A stretch of DNA of 64,000 nucleotides from positions 1,241,576-1,305,575 of the forward strand of contig JYIP02000004.1 of NCBI GenBank assembly GCA_001051155.2, in the 5' to 3' direction. Shown piece after piece: positions 34,239 to 44,492 of this stretch. Each line of letters begins with the position of its first letter. The first letter of the stretch is position 1. The translations under genes were made by a program, and so were the position numbers. The notes under the pieces are model-generated. The model ran no database searches and was not told the DNA's origin. It saw nothing but the letters and a program-made list of their open reading frames with translations. Source of the stretch: Chrysoporthe austroafricana. Lineage: Eukaryota; Ascomycota; Sordariomycetes; Diaporthales; Cryphonectriaceae.

Positions 34239-34983
34239 ATTGGCGAGATGAGTGAGTGTGTGAGATAGACAAGTTCGGTCTTGAATCCCTACTGCCGTCT
34301 CCGTACAGAGTGAGCAGTCTTATAAAGGCTCATAAAATCGATGAGGCTGTCTCACACCCCTGAGAGACTTTCATTCTCAACTTAGAGGCACCGCCGCTAT
34401 AGGCATCTCGGTACCTGCCCGGGCTGACCTGGCCGCTATTCCGCGTCTCGAGGGCTGCGTCTCGAGGCCCCGGGTCGCGCGCTGGCTTAGACCGAGGTTA
34501 GAACGCCTGTGGCTCCACATAGCGGTCAGCGCGTGGGGCCCCCCGCATCGTCACTCTAGGTCGACATATTACTCGCGAGTGATTCAAAGCTCATTTGCAC
34601 AAGAGACTTGACGGACCCCGTCTACGGTGTTGATGAAAGCTCGGGCGAACTCACTCATGGGTCGATGCTGTCTCTTATTGAGATCCTGGGGTCAAATTGG
34701 CGGGGGTGGATCTGGAGAGCCTCACCCATGACCTGCTGGATGGGCTTGGGCAGCCGTTGAACAAAACAGATTGAAGAGTGTCTTTTTCATTCTCTCGATT
34801 TACTTTCTTTTTACGTGGATACAAGAGGAGAGCATCGAACCAGAGGAGATTGGGGAACATATTTCTCTACTTCCCGTCTTTCCTCCTTCCTGATATTACA
34901 GTGGGCAACTAGCCGAAGGCAAAGGAATTAGTCAGAGGCCAGCGATTACTATGAAGTTAGCTGTGCATTTTCGAAGGCTTGTA
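34239..34983. other. intergenic region with GC-rich patch and coding-like scrap
   Basis: The region holds a GC-rich patch (about 34420-34560) in which GCGTCTCGAGG is repeated (34443-34453 and 34457-34467). It also holds a minus-strand coding-like scrap (about 34753-34656, reading LPKPIQQVMGEALQIHPRQF) that ends at a stop and belongs to no gene I can identify. The scrap could be debris from the missing half of the adjacent transporter locus or of another lost gene. Confidence 0.4.
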
Positions 34984-35779
34984 TCAAGCTATGTGATGGA
35001 GGTTGGTGAGACTTTTAACAAAGAGCCATCTCCAACCGGGGAGACCATGTGCGCCGTCCAAATTTTGTTCAATGGCACCAGCGATGAGTCCGCCGAAGGC
35101 ACCCGACAATATCGCAGCTGAGATGTAAATGCCGAAACGTTTAGCCTGCTCGTTTGGCTTGTACCATGATGATAATGTAAGAAGGACACCCGGTGCGAAT
35201 CCGGATTCGAGGTTCCCAACGATAACTCTTAACCCAACAAGTGCTCGATAGTTCGGTACCCAGGCCATTGCTATCGTAACGCAGCCCCAGAGGAACATGA
35301 TTGTAGGTAGAAAGATGGACGGTCTCGTTCGGGCTAAAATCATGCTGCGTTGATAATGCAGGTCAGTCACACGCTCAGAGCAATGACTGTCCGAATATGA
35401 AGGAAGACTCACTTGGAGGGCACCTCGCAGACGACATAGCCGATGAAGAAGACGGTTAGAGCCATAGAATACTCGTTTGAATCGAGGTCTACATCCGTGG
35501 CCATGCCAGCCGTTTTGGCGTTCCCGATACTATTGCGCGAATTGTGTTAAGACTTGCAGGACTCGTCGAGGATCACTTTCCAACTTACTTTGTACGGTCC
35601 ATGTACGAGAGGAGGTACATGCACCAGATCGCGGGTAGTAGGTACAGGTCGATCTTGCGCACGAGTTTGCGCTCTTCCTCCGTATCAGGCACATAGTCGT
35701 CAACGGTTCCGACTTGGTGGGCCTTTGGAAGGTCGACATTTATCTCTTCCTCGTGCTGACTTCCCGGCTTGTCGTCCAT
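34984..35779 (-). pseudogene. truncated MFS transporter (anion:cation symporter, Tna1/Dal5-like)
   Basis: Three exons, 35779-35589, 35529-35413 and 35344-34984, join in phase (introns 59 and 68 nt) to 222 aa. The N-terminal 50 residues are hydrophilic and acidic. LYLLPAIWCMYLLSYMDRTNIGNAKTAG is the helix 1 signature of fungal allantoate/nicotinate-type permeases (L-P-x-x-x-x-x-Y-x-x-x-x-x-D-R-x-N-x-G-N-A). Later segments cover helices 2-5, up to GWRWLFV. There the frame leaves the family pattern and stops, whereas complete members have about 480-520 aa and 12 helices. No continuation was found in the 700 bp downstream. The gene is therefore most likely a deletion remnant. If it once served the cluster, it would have imported an acidic sugar derivative. 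Confidence 0.82.
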
Positions 35780-36877
35780 GTTTCCCAAATATAAGAAGCG
35801 TTCAAGCAGCGATTCCAGTGTTACGATCGGTGTAGTCACAATGGTCAAAGACAAATTGAGTGAGGACTGTGGAACGAGGCCCGACAAAGACGGGGGGGGT
35901 CGAGATCTTTAAGTTCAGCATACGGAGCCCTGTTGCGCGTCTCCTCAACGGTGCCTTTCTATTCCAAGATCGGTTTTTTTCGGCGAGTGTTCGAATAAGT
36001 GATAATTCCGAGCCTACAAGCTGGCTTCTGCTAGGTTTGCCAGCAGCTGGCCTGAAGTGTTTATAATGGTTGTGGTCATTGCAGCCAAGTTGGCATTCTT
36101 GGTCTGGACCGGGATTTTCACCTGGGGGCAAACAGAGATTCTCCCCAGCTTCCTCGGTGGGTCTGGGGGCCAAAGGGCGCTTCGTCTGGGGCCCCGCGAC
36201 CCCGGATATCGCCCTGTGTCGACGAGGGCGGCTGAATCGCCAGGCCGCTTTTAGGGTCCGTCAACCCCCGGGGCTGGCTAGGCAACCCCTACTAGACTAC
36301 CAAAGCGTTCCTAATAGCTAGGCCCGCCTTCGAGGGTGGCCACGAGACGCGCGCGGTGGCTGAAAGCTAGCTATATTTTATGCGGCTGCTGGCACGCAAA
36401 GTCGTTCTTTGTAGCCGGAAGTTAATAGTTCTTCAAACACAGACTAGTTCGTCGAAGAACACAGTCTACGTTCAGGTCCAGATTATCCTTACTGAGTGCG
36501 AAGTCCTAAATGAAAAGGAAGTTTCATAATCTCTGAGGCCTCGTATCAGCTCGTGGAGAAAGGTGAATTTTAAAATTAATATTCCCGTGAGAGCAACCTC
36601 CAAACTATTTCATTAAGAACGGGAAACTAACAAAGAGAAAAGAGGAAATGAAGAGGAGCCGTCAATCAAGAATGAATGTGTGCCATGACTTAAGCATTGA
36701 ATTGTGACATTTCGACATCAACCTGACGGTGAGAAGTAGAGTAAACGCACAATTTCTGCTAGACAAACTCCGCCGATGGATTATTAGTATTTTGCTATAT
36801 GCACATGCTTATATTTGTGCCTTTAGTATAGAATCGGGTCCGATAATACGTCATTCTGATCTGTTTTGCAAGAGATG
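35780..36877. other. intergenic region
   Basis: Spacer of 1.1 kb between the transporter remnant and the kinase 3' end. It is partly GC-rich (36110-36340) and partly AT-rich. No gene was recognised. Confidence 0.5.
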
Positions 36878-38958
36878 CTATGACTGGAAGATCTTGATGG
36901 CTTGGGACATGCCGTTCAGCCACTCATACAATGCCCATGCTCCAGGATCGGGCAACTCTTGACCTTGGGCCTCCGCAACATAGGTTGCCCGTCCAAATTT
37001 CGCCTTCAGGTATCGTCTCGCCTCAGCCTTCTCCTTCGCGACTCCCACGGCATGATGGAAGTCTTTTGACTTGGCGAAATCCTCGGCGAAGGGAAGCAAA
37101 ACGTCCATCACGGTTCGGTCGCCCTCCCTTGCACTCGTATGAGTCTTGAGGGCAACGACTGCCTGGTCTAACGCCACAGCCAGCCTCTCCACGTTTGCCT
37201 GCGCCGGGCTGGCCGGGGGGGATGTCTTGAGTGAGGAAGTGAATGCTGACAAAAGAATACCTAAGATAGCACCCAGCGTCCCTCCCATATCATCAACGAC
37301 AATCGTTGTGTTGTTGAGAAAATCAACCACCGAGCCTTTGTCTGCTCCACCGCCGTCAACAATCTTGATGATTGCTGGTCCAATTGTTAGCATCGTGTAT
37401 CCCGAGGAGGATGCGATAGACTCACCTTCTGAAACGCCATGTACGGCCTCGCCACAGTCCCCGTCTCCCATGACCATGTCCCATTTAGTCAAGTTTGGCT
37501 CAGCTGCGATGGCAGCTTCGCATCCCGCCCGGATGGTCTTTAGCAGCCTAGGGTCCACTATTGGAGATATGAGCTTTGTTTGCACATGCAAGTCGATTTT
37601 TTCGATGCACCTACCCACTATATCCACACCCTCATTGGATTTCACAACTTCATTTGTCTGCATCGACGTTGTTCGGGCACAGCTGTCCTGCTCTCTAGGC
37701 GCTGTCACATTTGGCCAGGAGACTGCCGTGGTAGGAGCATCCAGGAGCTCTAATAGCTCTGATACAGATGCATTCGTCTCTCTTGAAGCGGCAGACAAGT
37801 TACAGAGGGAGATTGAGAATCCGGGAGCGTTCAGAGATGTTTCGAAAGCCCCAGTGAGAATTCGGACGGGCTTAATGTTCCACGTTGTCCCTGTTCCTCG
37901 TAGTTAGTAAGAGTATAAGACGGGGGTGATTCAGGTTTCATACGCAGTTGAGTGATTGCTTCATCAATGAGAGCCCCCAGCTCCAGGTTTGACAGTCCAC
38001 CATAATTGTTCACAACTAGGACAGCGGAGTCACCAGGCTCAAACGTGACGAAATATCGCTCCGCGTCGTTCGGGTCACAGAGCAATTTGAGACAATACTG
38101 AATCAAATTCTCCACTGATGGAAACGGTGACAGTTTTTGTGCGCCTTATCTAATGATTAGTCGAGTCCGGGTTGATTCTGAACTTCAGCCGATGCCATAG
38201 GACTTACTGGCACATTGTGGATGCCAGCACCGACTATAGCTACATCCTGAGGCACCGCTTCGTTTTTTTGACGACCTGGCACGTGACAATGATCAAGGGC
38301 AGATCCAATTGAGACGACTTGGGAATTCACGCCTCGCCCTAGCTTAACACATCGGTCGAAGCTGTACTTCCTGCCAGCTGCAGCACCTGTGATCTTCATC
38401 GCTGAAGGACGGCAAGCACTAGTTAACATTCCTGTCCAGATTTCATGCCTCTCCTCAAGTAAATGAATACTCACGGATGATATGGCCAGGCATGCCCCTT
38501 CTCCCAACCGCGCTACACTTGCTCCTGCCGATGGACACATCGTCTGCAAGGTGGATCATGGCAACGTTCTTAGACAGACCCTGTGCCTTTGCTCGTTCTG
38601 CCGCTAGTCCAAAATGAAGCTTGTCTCCGGTGTAATTGGTGATCATTTGAATATGGCCCTGTTCTGAAGGTGCTGCCTTCATTGCCGCAAGGACTTGCTT
38701 CGTGCTAGGTGAGGCGAATATGTCTCCACATGCAGCTCCTGACAGCGCGCCGGTACCAACGTATCCTGACCATCCTGGCTCGTGGCCAGAACCACCACCA
38801 CTGATTATCGAGACGGTACTCGGCTCATGGTGAGGGTCGTAGACAACTCGTTCCGATTCTATCAAAGCAAGATGAGGATTCGCGGCTGTGAGAGCTCTTA
38901 GGTGACGAGCAACCAACGTGTTCGCCGCAGTCTCTGGGAAGAAATGCTTGTCAGACAT
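36878..38958 (-). CDS. dihydroxyacetone/erythrulose-type kinase (DAK family), apparently frameshifted
   Basis: ATP-dependent ketose kinase with DhaK and DhaL domains on one chain. Exons: 38958-38475, 38401-38208, 38144-37944, 37890-37426 and 37374-36878. DhaK shows SGGGSGHEPGWSGYVG, GDIFASPSTKQV, ITNYTGDKLHFGLA and DDVSIG. The GIHNVPG region normally reads GIHxEPG, where the His binds the keto substrate covalently. DhaL has MVMGDGDCGEAVHGVSE and DDMGGTLGAILGI, which bind ATP-Mg. Four junctions are clean, but the exon 2/exon 3 junction is one base short: the donor follows CCA in phase 0, while exon 3 needs phase 1. Either the gene is mutated, a weak GAG acceptor at about 38110 is used (dropping about 11 residues), or the assembly has an error. 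About 613 aa would be normal for the family. Confidence 0.85.
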
Positions 38959-39697
38959 TGCCACGATCGAATAAAACGAGCAAACCGATAATACGTCGCA
39001 AGGTTCCTCCGCATATGCTGATATGTACCGGCAGTACTGACGAGCAGGAGATGCGTACGAGGTAAGGGCCAGTTCTCTTCTTTAACACACCGGGTGAACG
39101 TGATATATCTACATCGCCCTTGCCGCATGTGAACCTGCGGATGGTGTCACCCTGCTAAATAAGGCTCGCCGCGATGGACAATAGGCCTAATAGTATGCAG
39201 GGAGTATACAGCTACCGAGTCTGTCGAACGGTATACAACCGACCGCTTCATACACTACTGAGGGGTCGTGCTCCATCTAGGTGCTCGACCCGGATGTTGT
39301 GCCGCGTCTCGAGGCCCCTGCCAGCTCCACATGCGCTCCGTGCCCATCCCATCGCGCGCAAGCTCAACGAATCGACAGGACTATTGATTCCAAAAATGAT
39401 CATCAGCTGATGGGACAAATATACGTTCGAGTCGCGGCCTCGTGCATCTTTATGAATGCTGAGGAGCGAACCCGAATTACCGCGTAGGGGCAGCGCTTCT
39501 GACTTCTGACCCACACAGCGGACAAATAGATACATCAGGGTCACATTGTTAGCACTTATTTGTAGACGTCTAAGCAGTGGTGAGAACTTTGAAATCTGAA
39601 TACTTCCATCTCATATCAAACCTCGAGGCTAATCTCTCTGCTTTACCCTTCAATTTTCGGCACTTCCTATTTTGCATTGTCCATCTCGTGGTTCACC
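38959..39697. promoter_or_regulatory. divergent promoter region of kinase and isomerase
   Basis: The 739 bp between the two divergent start codons should hold both promoters. CGG/CCG half-sites are frequent, including CGG-N7-CCG at about 39230-39242 (CGGTATACAACCG). The 15-mer GCGTCTCGAGGCCCC at 39304-39318 also occurs at 34457-34471. Shared control by the cluster's Zn2Cys6 protein is plausible but not shown. Confidence 0.4.
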
Positions 39698-40226
39698 ATG
39701 GCTGGATTCCGTATTGCTATTGGTGGTGATGATGCCGGCTTCGACTACAAAGTCACTCTCATCAATGACTTGAATACTGATTCAAGGGTGAGCGAAATCA
39801 TCGACGTCGGCCCCAAGTCATCGTCAGACAAGACCGCTTATCCACATTTCGCCATTACTGCCGCTGAGTTTGTTGCTCAGGGCAACGCAGACCGCGCCTG
39901 TGAGACTTTGTTCTACGAATATCTGGTTTTTGACCTCAACAGGGAGCCTTTGGCTGATATTTACGAGTTTAGTGTTGATATGCGGGACTGGTCTGGGCGT
40001 CGCTATCTCGGCGAATAAAGTCAAAGGCATTCGGGCAGTCACAGCACATGACAGCTTTAGTGTGGAACGATCAGTTTTAAGCAACAACGCGCAGGTCCTG
40101 TGTCTCGGAGCTAGAGTGATCGGGGTTGAGCTCGCTAGAAGACTGGTCAAAGAATGGTTGGGATACACGTTTGACCCAGTGAGTCAAGAAATCACGACTG
40201 TCTTCAGCGAAAGGTTTTCTGATTGA
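39698..40226 (+). CDS. RpiB/LacAB-family sugar-phosphate isomerase
   Basis: Aldose-ketose isomerase. Members interconvert ribose-5-P/ribulose-5-P, or in polyol pathways erythrulose-4-P/erythrose-4-P. Two exons, 39698-39899 and 39973-40226, with a 73-nt intron, give 151 aa, the family's normal length. IAIGGDDAG carries the phosphate-site Asp. YPHFA has the conserved His (H50). The catalytic Cys is C71 in [14 protein letters not shown], and [22 protein letters not shown] holds the second conserved His and the Asn. ATG 39698 is used because the upstream frame opens with TTG. Most fungi use RpiA for ribose, so an RpiB copy usually has a specialised role. Its position opposite a DAK kinase points to C4 ketose phosphate metabolism. 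Confidence 0.93.
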
Positions 40227-40930
40227 ATTTAGACATCTTCCTCTGCGGCAAAGGTTCAGTGCATCATAGATTATGACAACGGGACGAATATAGCTATGGG
40301 ATAGCCAGTATGGGACAGCCAGAGCTGTTCACTCTTGCATATGGGCACGGGCCAGGATATGGCCCGTGCGCCAGGGCCAAAGCCATTTCTACGCTCTGGC
40401 TATTGCCTACGGCTTTCTTTCCCTCCTTCCTTCTAGACAGACAACAACAGACTGCAAATCGAAACCGATTCACTACGTACGTGGTTAAGCCCAGCCAACA
40501 ATAGCCACTACGGCATAGAATGTGGATAATATTAGCAATACGCGTAGGCCAGCCTCATTATCAAAATACAATTTTCCCTTTGTTCTCTCCTTGATCTGTG
40601 AAGCTGCAACAATGAATTTAATTCGAACTAAAAATTGCAGATGAATTATTGAACTTGGTTGGGCAGAACTTTACAGCCACCCTGTGTATATTCTCTGGCC
40701 CAAAATTTCAAGTGTCAACATGATATTGTTCATACCCGAAACTAGTACAAGTGTACCTAGAATGGTATCGAGCGAAGTTCTGCAAGTATCTTGACATTAC
40801 CGAGGTAAATAGAGAAAACGTTGGTACAACTGTGGCTTTCCTGTCGGCACCTCATGCACATTTGGGACATATTCTGAATCCGAAAGAGACAATTCTGTCT
40901 ATGGTATGCAAATATGACCTATGATAGGGG
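40227..40930. other. intergenic region
   Basis: AT-rich convergent spacer between the isomerase and aldolase 3' ends. No gene was recognised. Confidence 0.55.
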
Positions 40931-41857
40931 CTAAGCCTTCCCAGTACTTCCACAAACATCGATAGCCCATTCTGTGAGTTTCTGGATCTTTTGGGTTCCC
41001 TCTTCCATAAGCGTGGTCAGAGGCTTGGTGGGTGCTTTGCTCTTGAGGTAGTTATTGTAGTCAAGCAGGACCAGCTTGTTAACATTCACCTTTACACACC
41101 CACCAGCCACACACTTCTTCGTGACCTCCTCGGGCCAGTCATTTGTGCCGTGCACAACAAGGCGAACCCTTCCAGCGACCTTCTTTCTGATCATTGATAG
41201 CCTGTCGTACTCCAGTTGAGGCCCCTTGGGCCCGTAGTCGCCGTGCACGTTGCCAAAGGCAGGAGCGAGAAAATCGATTCCGGTCGCAATGAAATCCTCA
41301 ACCTGCTCAGATGTAGTCAGGGCCCCCTCGAGATCTGCAGTATCTGCGATTCCATCTTCTCCGCCCTCGATCCGCCCTGGCTCTGCCTCGGTCGTGATGT
41401 TATGCTCGTTGCAAAAGGCTACCAATTCTCGAGTCTTCTTCAAATTCTCGTCCATTTCGTAGTGACTCATATCCACCATAATTGAGTCAAATGGCAAATT
41501 CGCCGCCGCATGCCTGATCAGTGCCTCATCTTGTGCGTGGTCCAGGTGTATCGAAACTGGCACGGATGCTTGCCGTGCGTACTGTGCTGCGGCATGAACC
41601 AATAGTCCATCGCTATAGGTGATGGCCCAGGGGAAGACCTGCAAGATGAGTGGCGAACGCTTTGCTTCTGCTGCACGGATGAGGCCCAAGATACTCTCAA
41701 TGTTGTACCTGGAATCAGTCAGCTTGATCCGACACCATCTCGACAAGACTCAGGAGTGTAGAACGAATTCCCACGCGATAGCCGCGACCACACCATAACC
41801 GCCCTCCTCGGCAGCTTTGAGGATCTGGTATGTCTTGTTCTGCGCTTTCCACTCCAT
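40931..41857 (-). CDS. class II ketose-bisphosphate aldolase
   Basis: Zn-dependent aldolase of the fructose/tagatose-bisphosphate family, which cleaves ketose bisphosphates to dihydroxyacetone phosphate plus an aldehyde. Two exons, 41857-41775 and 41708-40931, with a 66-nt intron (GCTGAC branch), give 286 aa. Removing the intron restores VVAAIAYNIESILGLIRAA, the family's beta-1 segment. The metal ligands fall in HLDHAQ, GNVHGDYG and LVVHGTND. The TEAEPGRIEGGEDG segment matches the E-x-G-x-I-G-G-x-E-D loop of tagatose-type enzymes. It resembles KbaY/GatY-like short class II enzymes more than the roughly 360-aa glycolytic Fba1, so it is a catabolic paralogue. Its true substrate within the cluster is unknown. 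Confidence 0.88.
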
Positions 41858-42457
41858 TATGTCACGCAGCCAAATATTGCGACGGGTTCAAGGAACGGCA
41901 GTTGACGAGCAGACGTATTCAGTATCAGGGCGTTTGCCGAGTGCCTCTTGTGCCACAAGACCGGATCTTATTATATCTCACTTCCTACAAAACAAAACCT
42001 TAATAAAGATTTGGCGGTCTACTGGACAGTAGACGTGACTCGGCTCGATTCTCGTACGTATAGCTGTCGTGACGTTCGTGCGCCGAATCCATACTTCCAT
42101 GATTCGGGGTTATTATGGTAGCATGGTCACGAGTCGCGCCCAGTCTAACTAAGCCCACGGAGCCACTAGGTAACTATAGAGCTTCGAGGGGAAACGGGCC
42201 AGTGGGTCTGAAGAAATGGGCACCCCACAAAGCGCCGCTACCACCCCAGATGGATCGCGTGACCGGGTCCAATTTGACCGTCCCGGTTCGAACCGCGGCT
42301 CGTGGACAAGTTCTTGGCGAGCACGCTCCTTGCGGCAGCCTGACCATCGAGTCGCGCTTCTCTTCCTTCAATCGTCGCGTCTAGCACGCGGCACTGGGTC
42401 CCTAGCCAAATGTGATTCCGGAGGGGTTATCGAGTCGCGGGCCACCGAAGTTGCAAG
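41858..42457. promoter_or_regulatory. divergent promoter region of aldolase and regulator
   Basis: The 600 bp between the aldolase and Zn2Cys6 start codons. It contains a GC-rich block with several CGG/CCG triplets and the perfect palindrome at 42284-42295. This is the natural place for autoregulation of the regulator and control of the aldolase. Confidence 0.45.
42284..42295. promoter_or_regulatory. candidate Zn2Cys6 operator, CGG-N6-CCG
   Basis: CGGTTCGAACCG is fully self-complementary, with inverted CGG half-sites six bases apart. That is the geometry bound by Ppr1-type zinc cluster dimers. It lies 162 bp upstream of the regulator's start codon and about 430 bp from the aldolase start. 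Assignment to this regulator is inferred from position. Confidence 0.4.
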
Positions 42458-44492
42458 ATGCAAGTTTTAGAGAGGTCCAAGAAAAGAGTCCGGAAATCCC
42501 GAGGGAAGGGGTTGAGGACAACCAGTGGCTGGTAAGGAGACCCATCCGTTGCTCCAGATCTCCAGATTGAGTCTTAGGGCGCGAGGAGTCAAACCCCAGA
42601 TTCCAGCTTCGCATCCACTTCGGTACCGAAAAGATTGTGCTGACCTGTTAAGTCTGACGTGTCGGAAGCGACACAAAAAGTGTGATGAACGTCGGCCTGT
42701 GTGTGGGCCATGTTCAATCTCTTGCAGAGACTGTGTCTATGCTGGCACCGGCTCGCGACACAATGGAGAGCCCCAAACTGATGTAACGGGAACCTCTCCG
42801 TCACAAGTGACAGGGGAGTCAGGTCTGTCCAGGATATTGTTGGCTGAGCTGTCAATAACCGATCGTCTCCCTCAAGCGGCGACCGGGAGAGACACAACGC
42901 CTCTTCAGCAAAGTCAGGTGTCGTCGTTGCCCGCGGCCTACGAGGTTGGGTTTCAATATTCGAACAGTGCTGGAATACAGGTACCACAGGCTCTTCAGAG
43001 ATTAGACAGCGAACATCACTTGCAGTATGCTTACAGTCCGGATACTGTCGCTTCTGAGCTCCTGACCGCGGACCTAGCTTCTACGCGCTGGCTCGACCTG
43101 TTGGCACATGACGCAGCTCAAGCCGATAAAGGATTTTCATTAGCGCCGACACGATGTCCAAGCCCAGTGGCAGAACAGAGCGTAGTGCATCCCGCTTTGC
43201 AGACAGGACAACAAGTCTCTGTGCCTCTAGTGCCGATAAGCTCGACAAACGCAGCAGGAGGCGTGCCATCGAAAACAACCGATCAGAATGATCCCGAAAC
43301 AACTTCCGAACACTACGCGTGGCAGTTTGACCACGACATCTCACTACAGAACCATGAGGCCTATCTTTTCAGGACCTTTGCCGAACACGCTGCGAAATGG
43401 CTAGACTTATTCGATCCGCAAAAACACTTCTCCACCCATGCTACCAAGCTGGCGGTATGTGATTTCGGTTCCTGGATTCTGCCTACAAGTGGCCAATGTT
43501 GTTCAGAACACTAATGTGGGCAGTTGCGCAATTTGGGTCTCATGAAGGCCATTCTTGCCTTAACTTCTCGTCATGCGATAGCAAGAACTCAGGCACAAGA
43601 GACGGAGGTCAACGTACCCGTTCAGTATTATTATGAGACCCTCCACTACGTTCAAGAGGCTCTTCAATACACAAGTTACACCCGATCCGAAGAATTACTC
43701 GCCACGGTGATCATTATCTCAACCTATGAGATGCTCGATGATTCGAACAGCAACTGGAAACGACATCTCAAGGGTGTCTTCTGGATCCAGCGCTCTCAAG
43801 AGGTACATGGAGCCTCTGGTGGTCTTCGACAAGCTGTCTGGTGGGCGTGGCTGCGTCAAGATCTCTGGGCCGCTTTCCGGGAAAAGAGAGCTTGCTTCAG
43901 CTTTTGGAAGCCTGTCAAGGGCGTCTCTGAGCTGACACAAGACGAGCTTGCTAACCGAGCGGTTTATCTCTTATCACAAGCTGTGAACCACTGTGCCCAT
44001 TCAGAGTCAGCATCTATGACAATGAGCGACAAAATGCAGTCTGGAGAAACGATTCTAGCGGCGCTCGAACAGTGGCGGGCCTTTTTGGGACCAGCGTACA
44101 GGCCATTACCTACTCCGAAAGTCGCGAACTCGGTCTTCAATCCAATATGGATTCACCCTCCTCACTTTGCCGTTGCCATACAAGCATATCACTTCGCGAA
44201 GATCTTGATAACTCTCCATCGCCCGGCCGTGGCAGGATTTCATGGGTATTTGCAGACGCAGCGAACGCTCTCAGACGCAGTCGACGCCATTTGCGGTATC
44301 GCCATGGAGCTCAAGGATGAGGGCTGCCAGATCCTCTCAGCGCAGTGTCTATTTGGTGCTGGACTGTGTACACAGGACGTCAAAAATCGTGACATAATAA
44401 TTGCTTTGATCAGAAGCTGTGAGGCGCGTACCGGCTGGCCTATGTCGAATCTCATTGATGACTTGAGGGCGGAATGGGCCAGTTTCAGCTGA
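42458..44492 (+). CDS. Zn2Cys6 fungal-specific transcription factor
   Basis: DNA-binding regulator, probably of the adjacent sugar-phosphate genes. Three exons, 42458-42531, 42653-43454 and 43524-44492, with introns of 121 and 69 nt in phase, give 614 aa. The small first exon supplies a basic start (MQVLERSKKRVRKSRGKG) and half of the first zinc Cys codon. Splicing completes C25-x2-C28-x6-C35-x6-C42-x2-C45-x6-C52 in GCLTCRKRHKKCDERRPVCGPC. Without that exon the first Cys would be lost. The middle is Ser/Gln-rich. The C-terminal half (from about residue 265, LFRTFAEHAAKWLDLFDP onward) has the pattern of the Fungal_trans_2 (PF11951) regulatory domain. Comparable regulators control erythritol use in Yarrowia (Euf1), but orthology was not tested. 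Confidence 0.93.

Larger units (their letters stand above)
33204..44492. other. putative tetrose/polyol or acid-sugar catabolic gene cluster
   Basis: Six neighbouring genes form the block: SDR-e dehydrogenase (minus), truncated MFS carrier (minus), DAK-type kinase (minus), RpiB/LacAB isomerase (plus), class II aldolase (minus) and Zn2Cys6 regulator (plus). Kinase and isomerase share one divergent promoter region. Aldolase and regulator share another. The activities line up as uptake, oxidation, phosphorylation, isomerisation and aldol cleavage. The grouping is seen directly. The substrate (erythritol/erythrulose, threitol, erythronate or similar) is inferred from known DAK plus RpiB pathways. 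Confidence 0.6.

Noticed and set aside
42284..42295. GGTTCGAACC, reminiscent of a tRNA T-loop/B-box
   Set aside because: The flanks do not form a 5-bp T stem, and no acceptor, D or anticodon arm can be folded around it. It is explained better as a palindrome.
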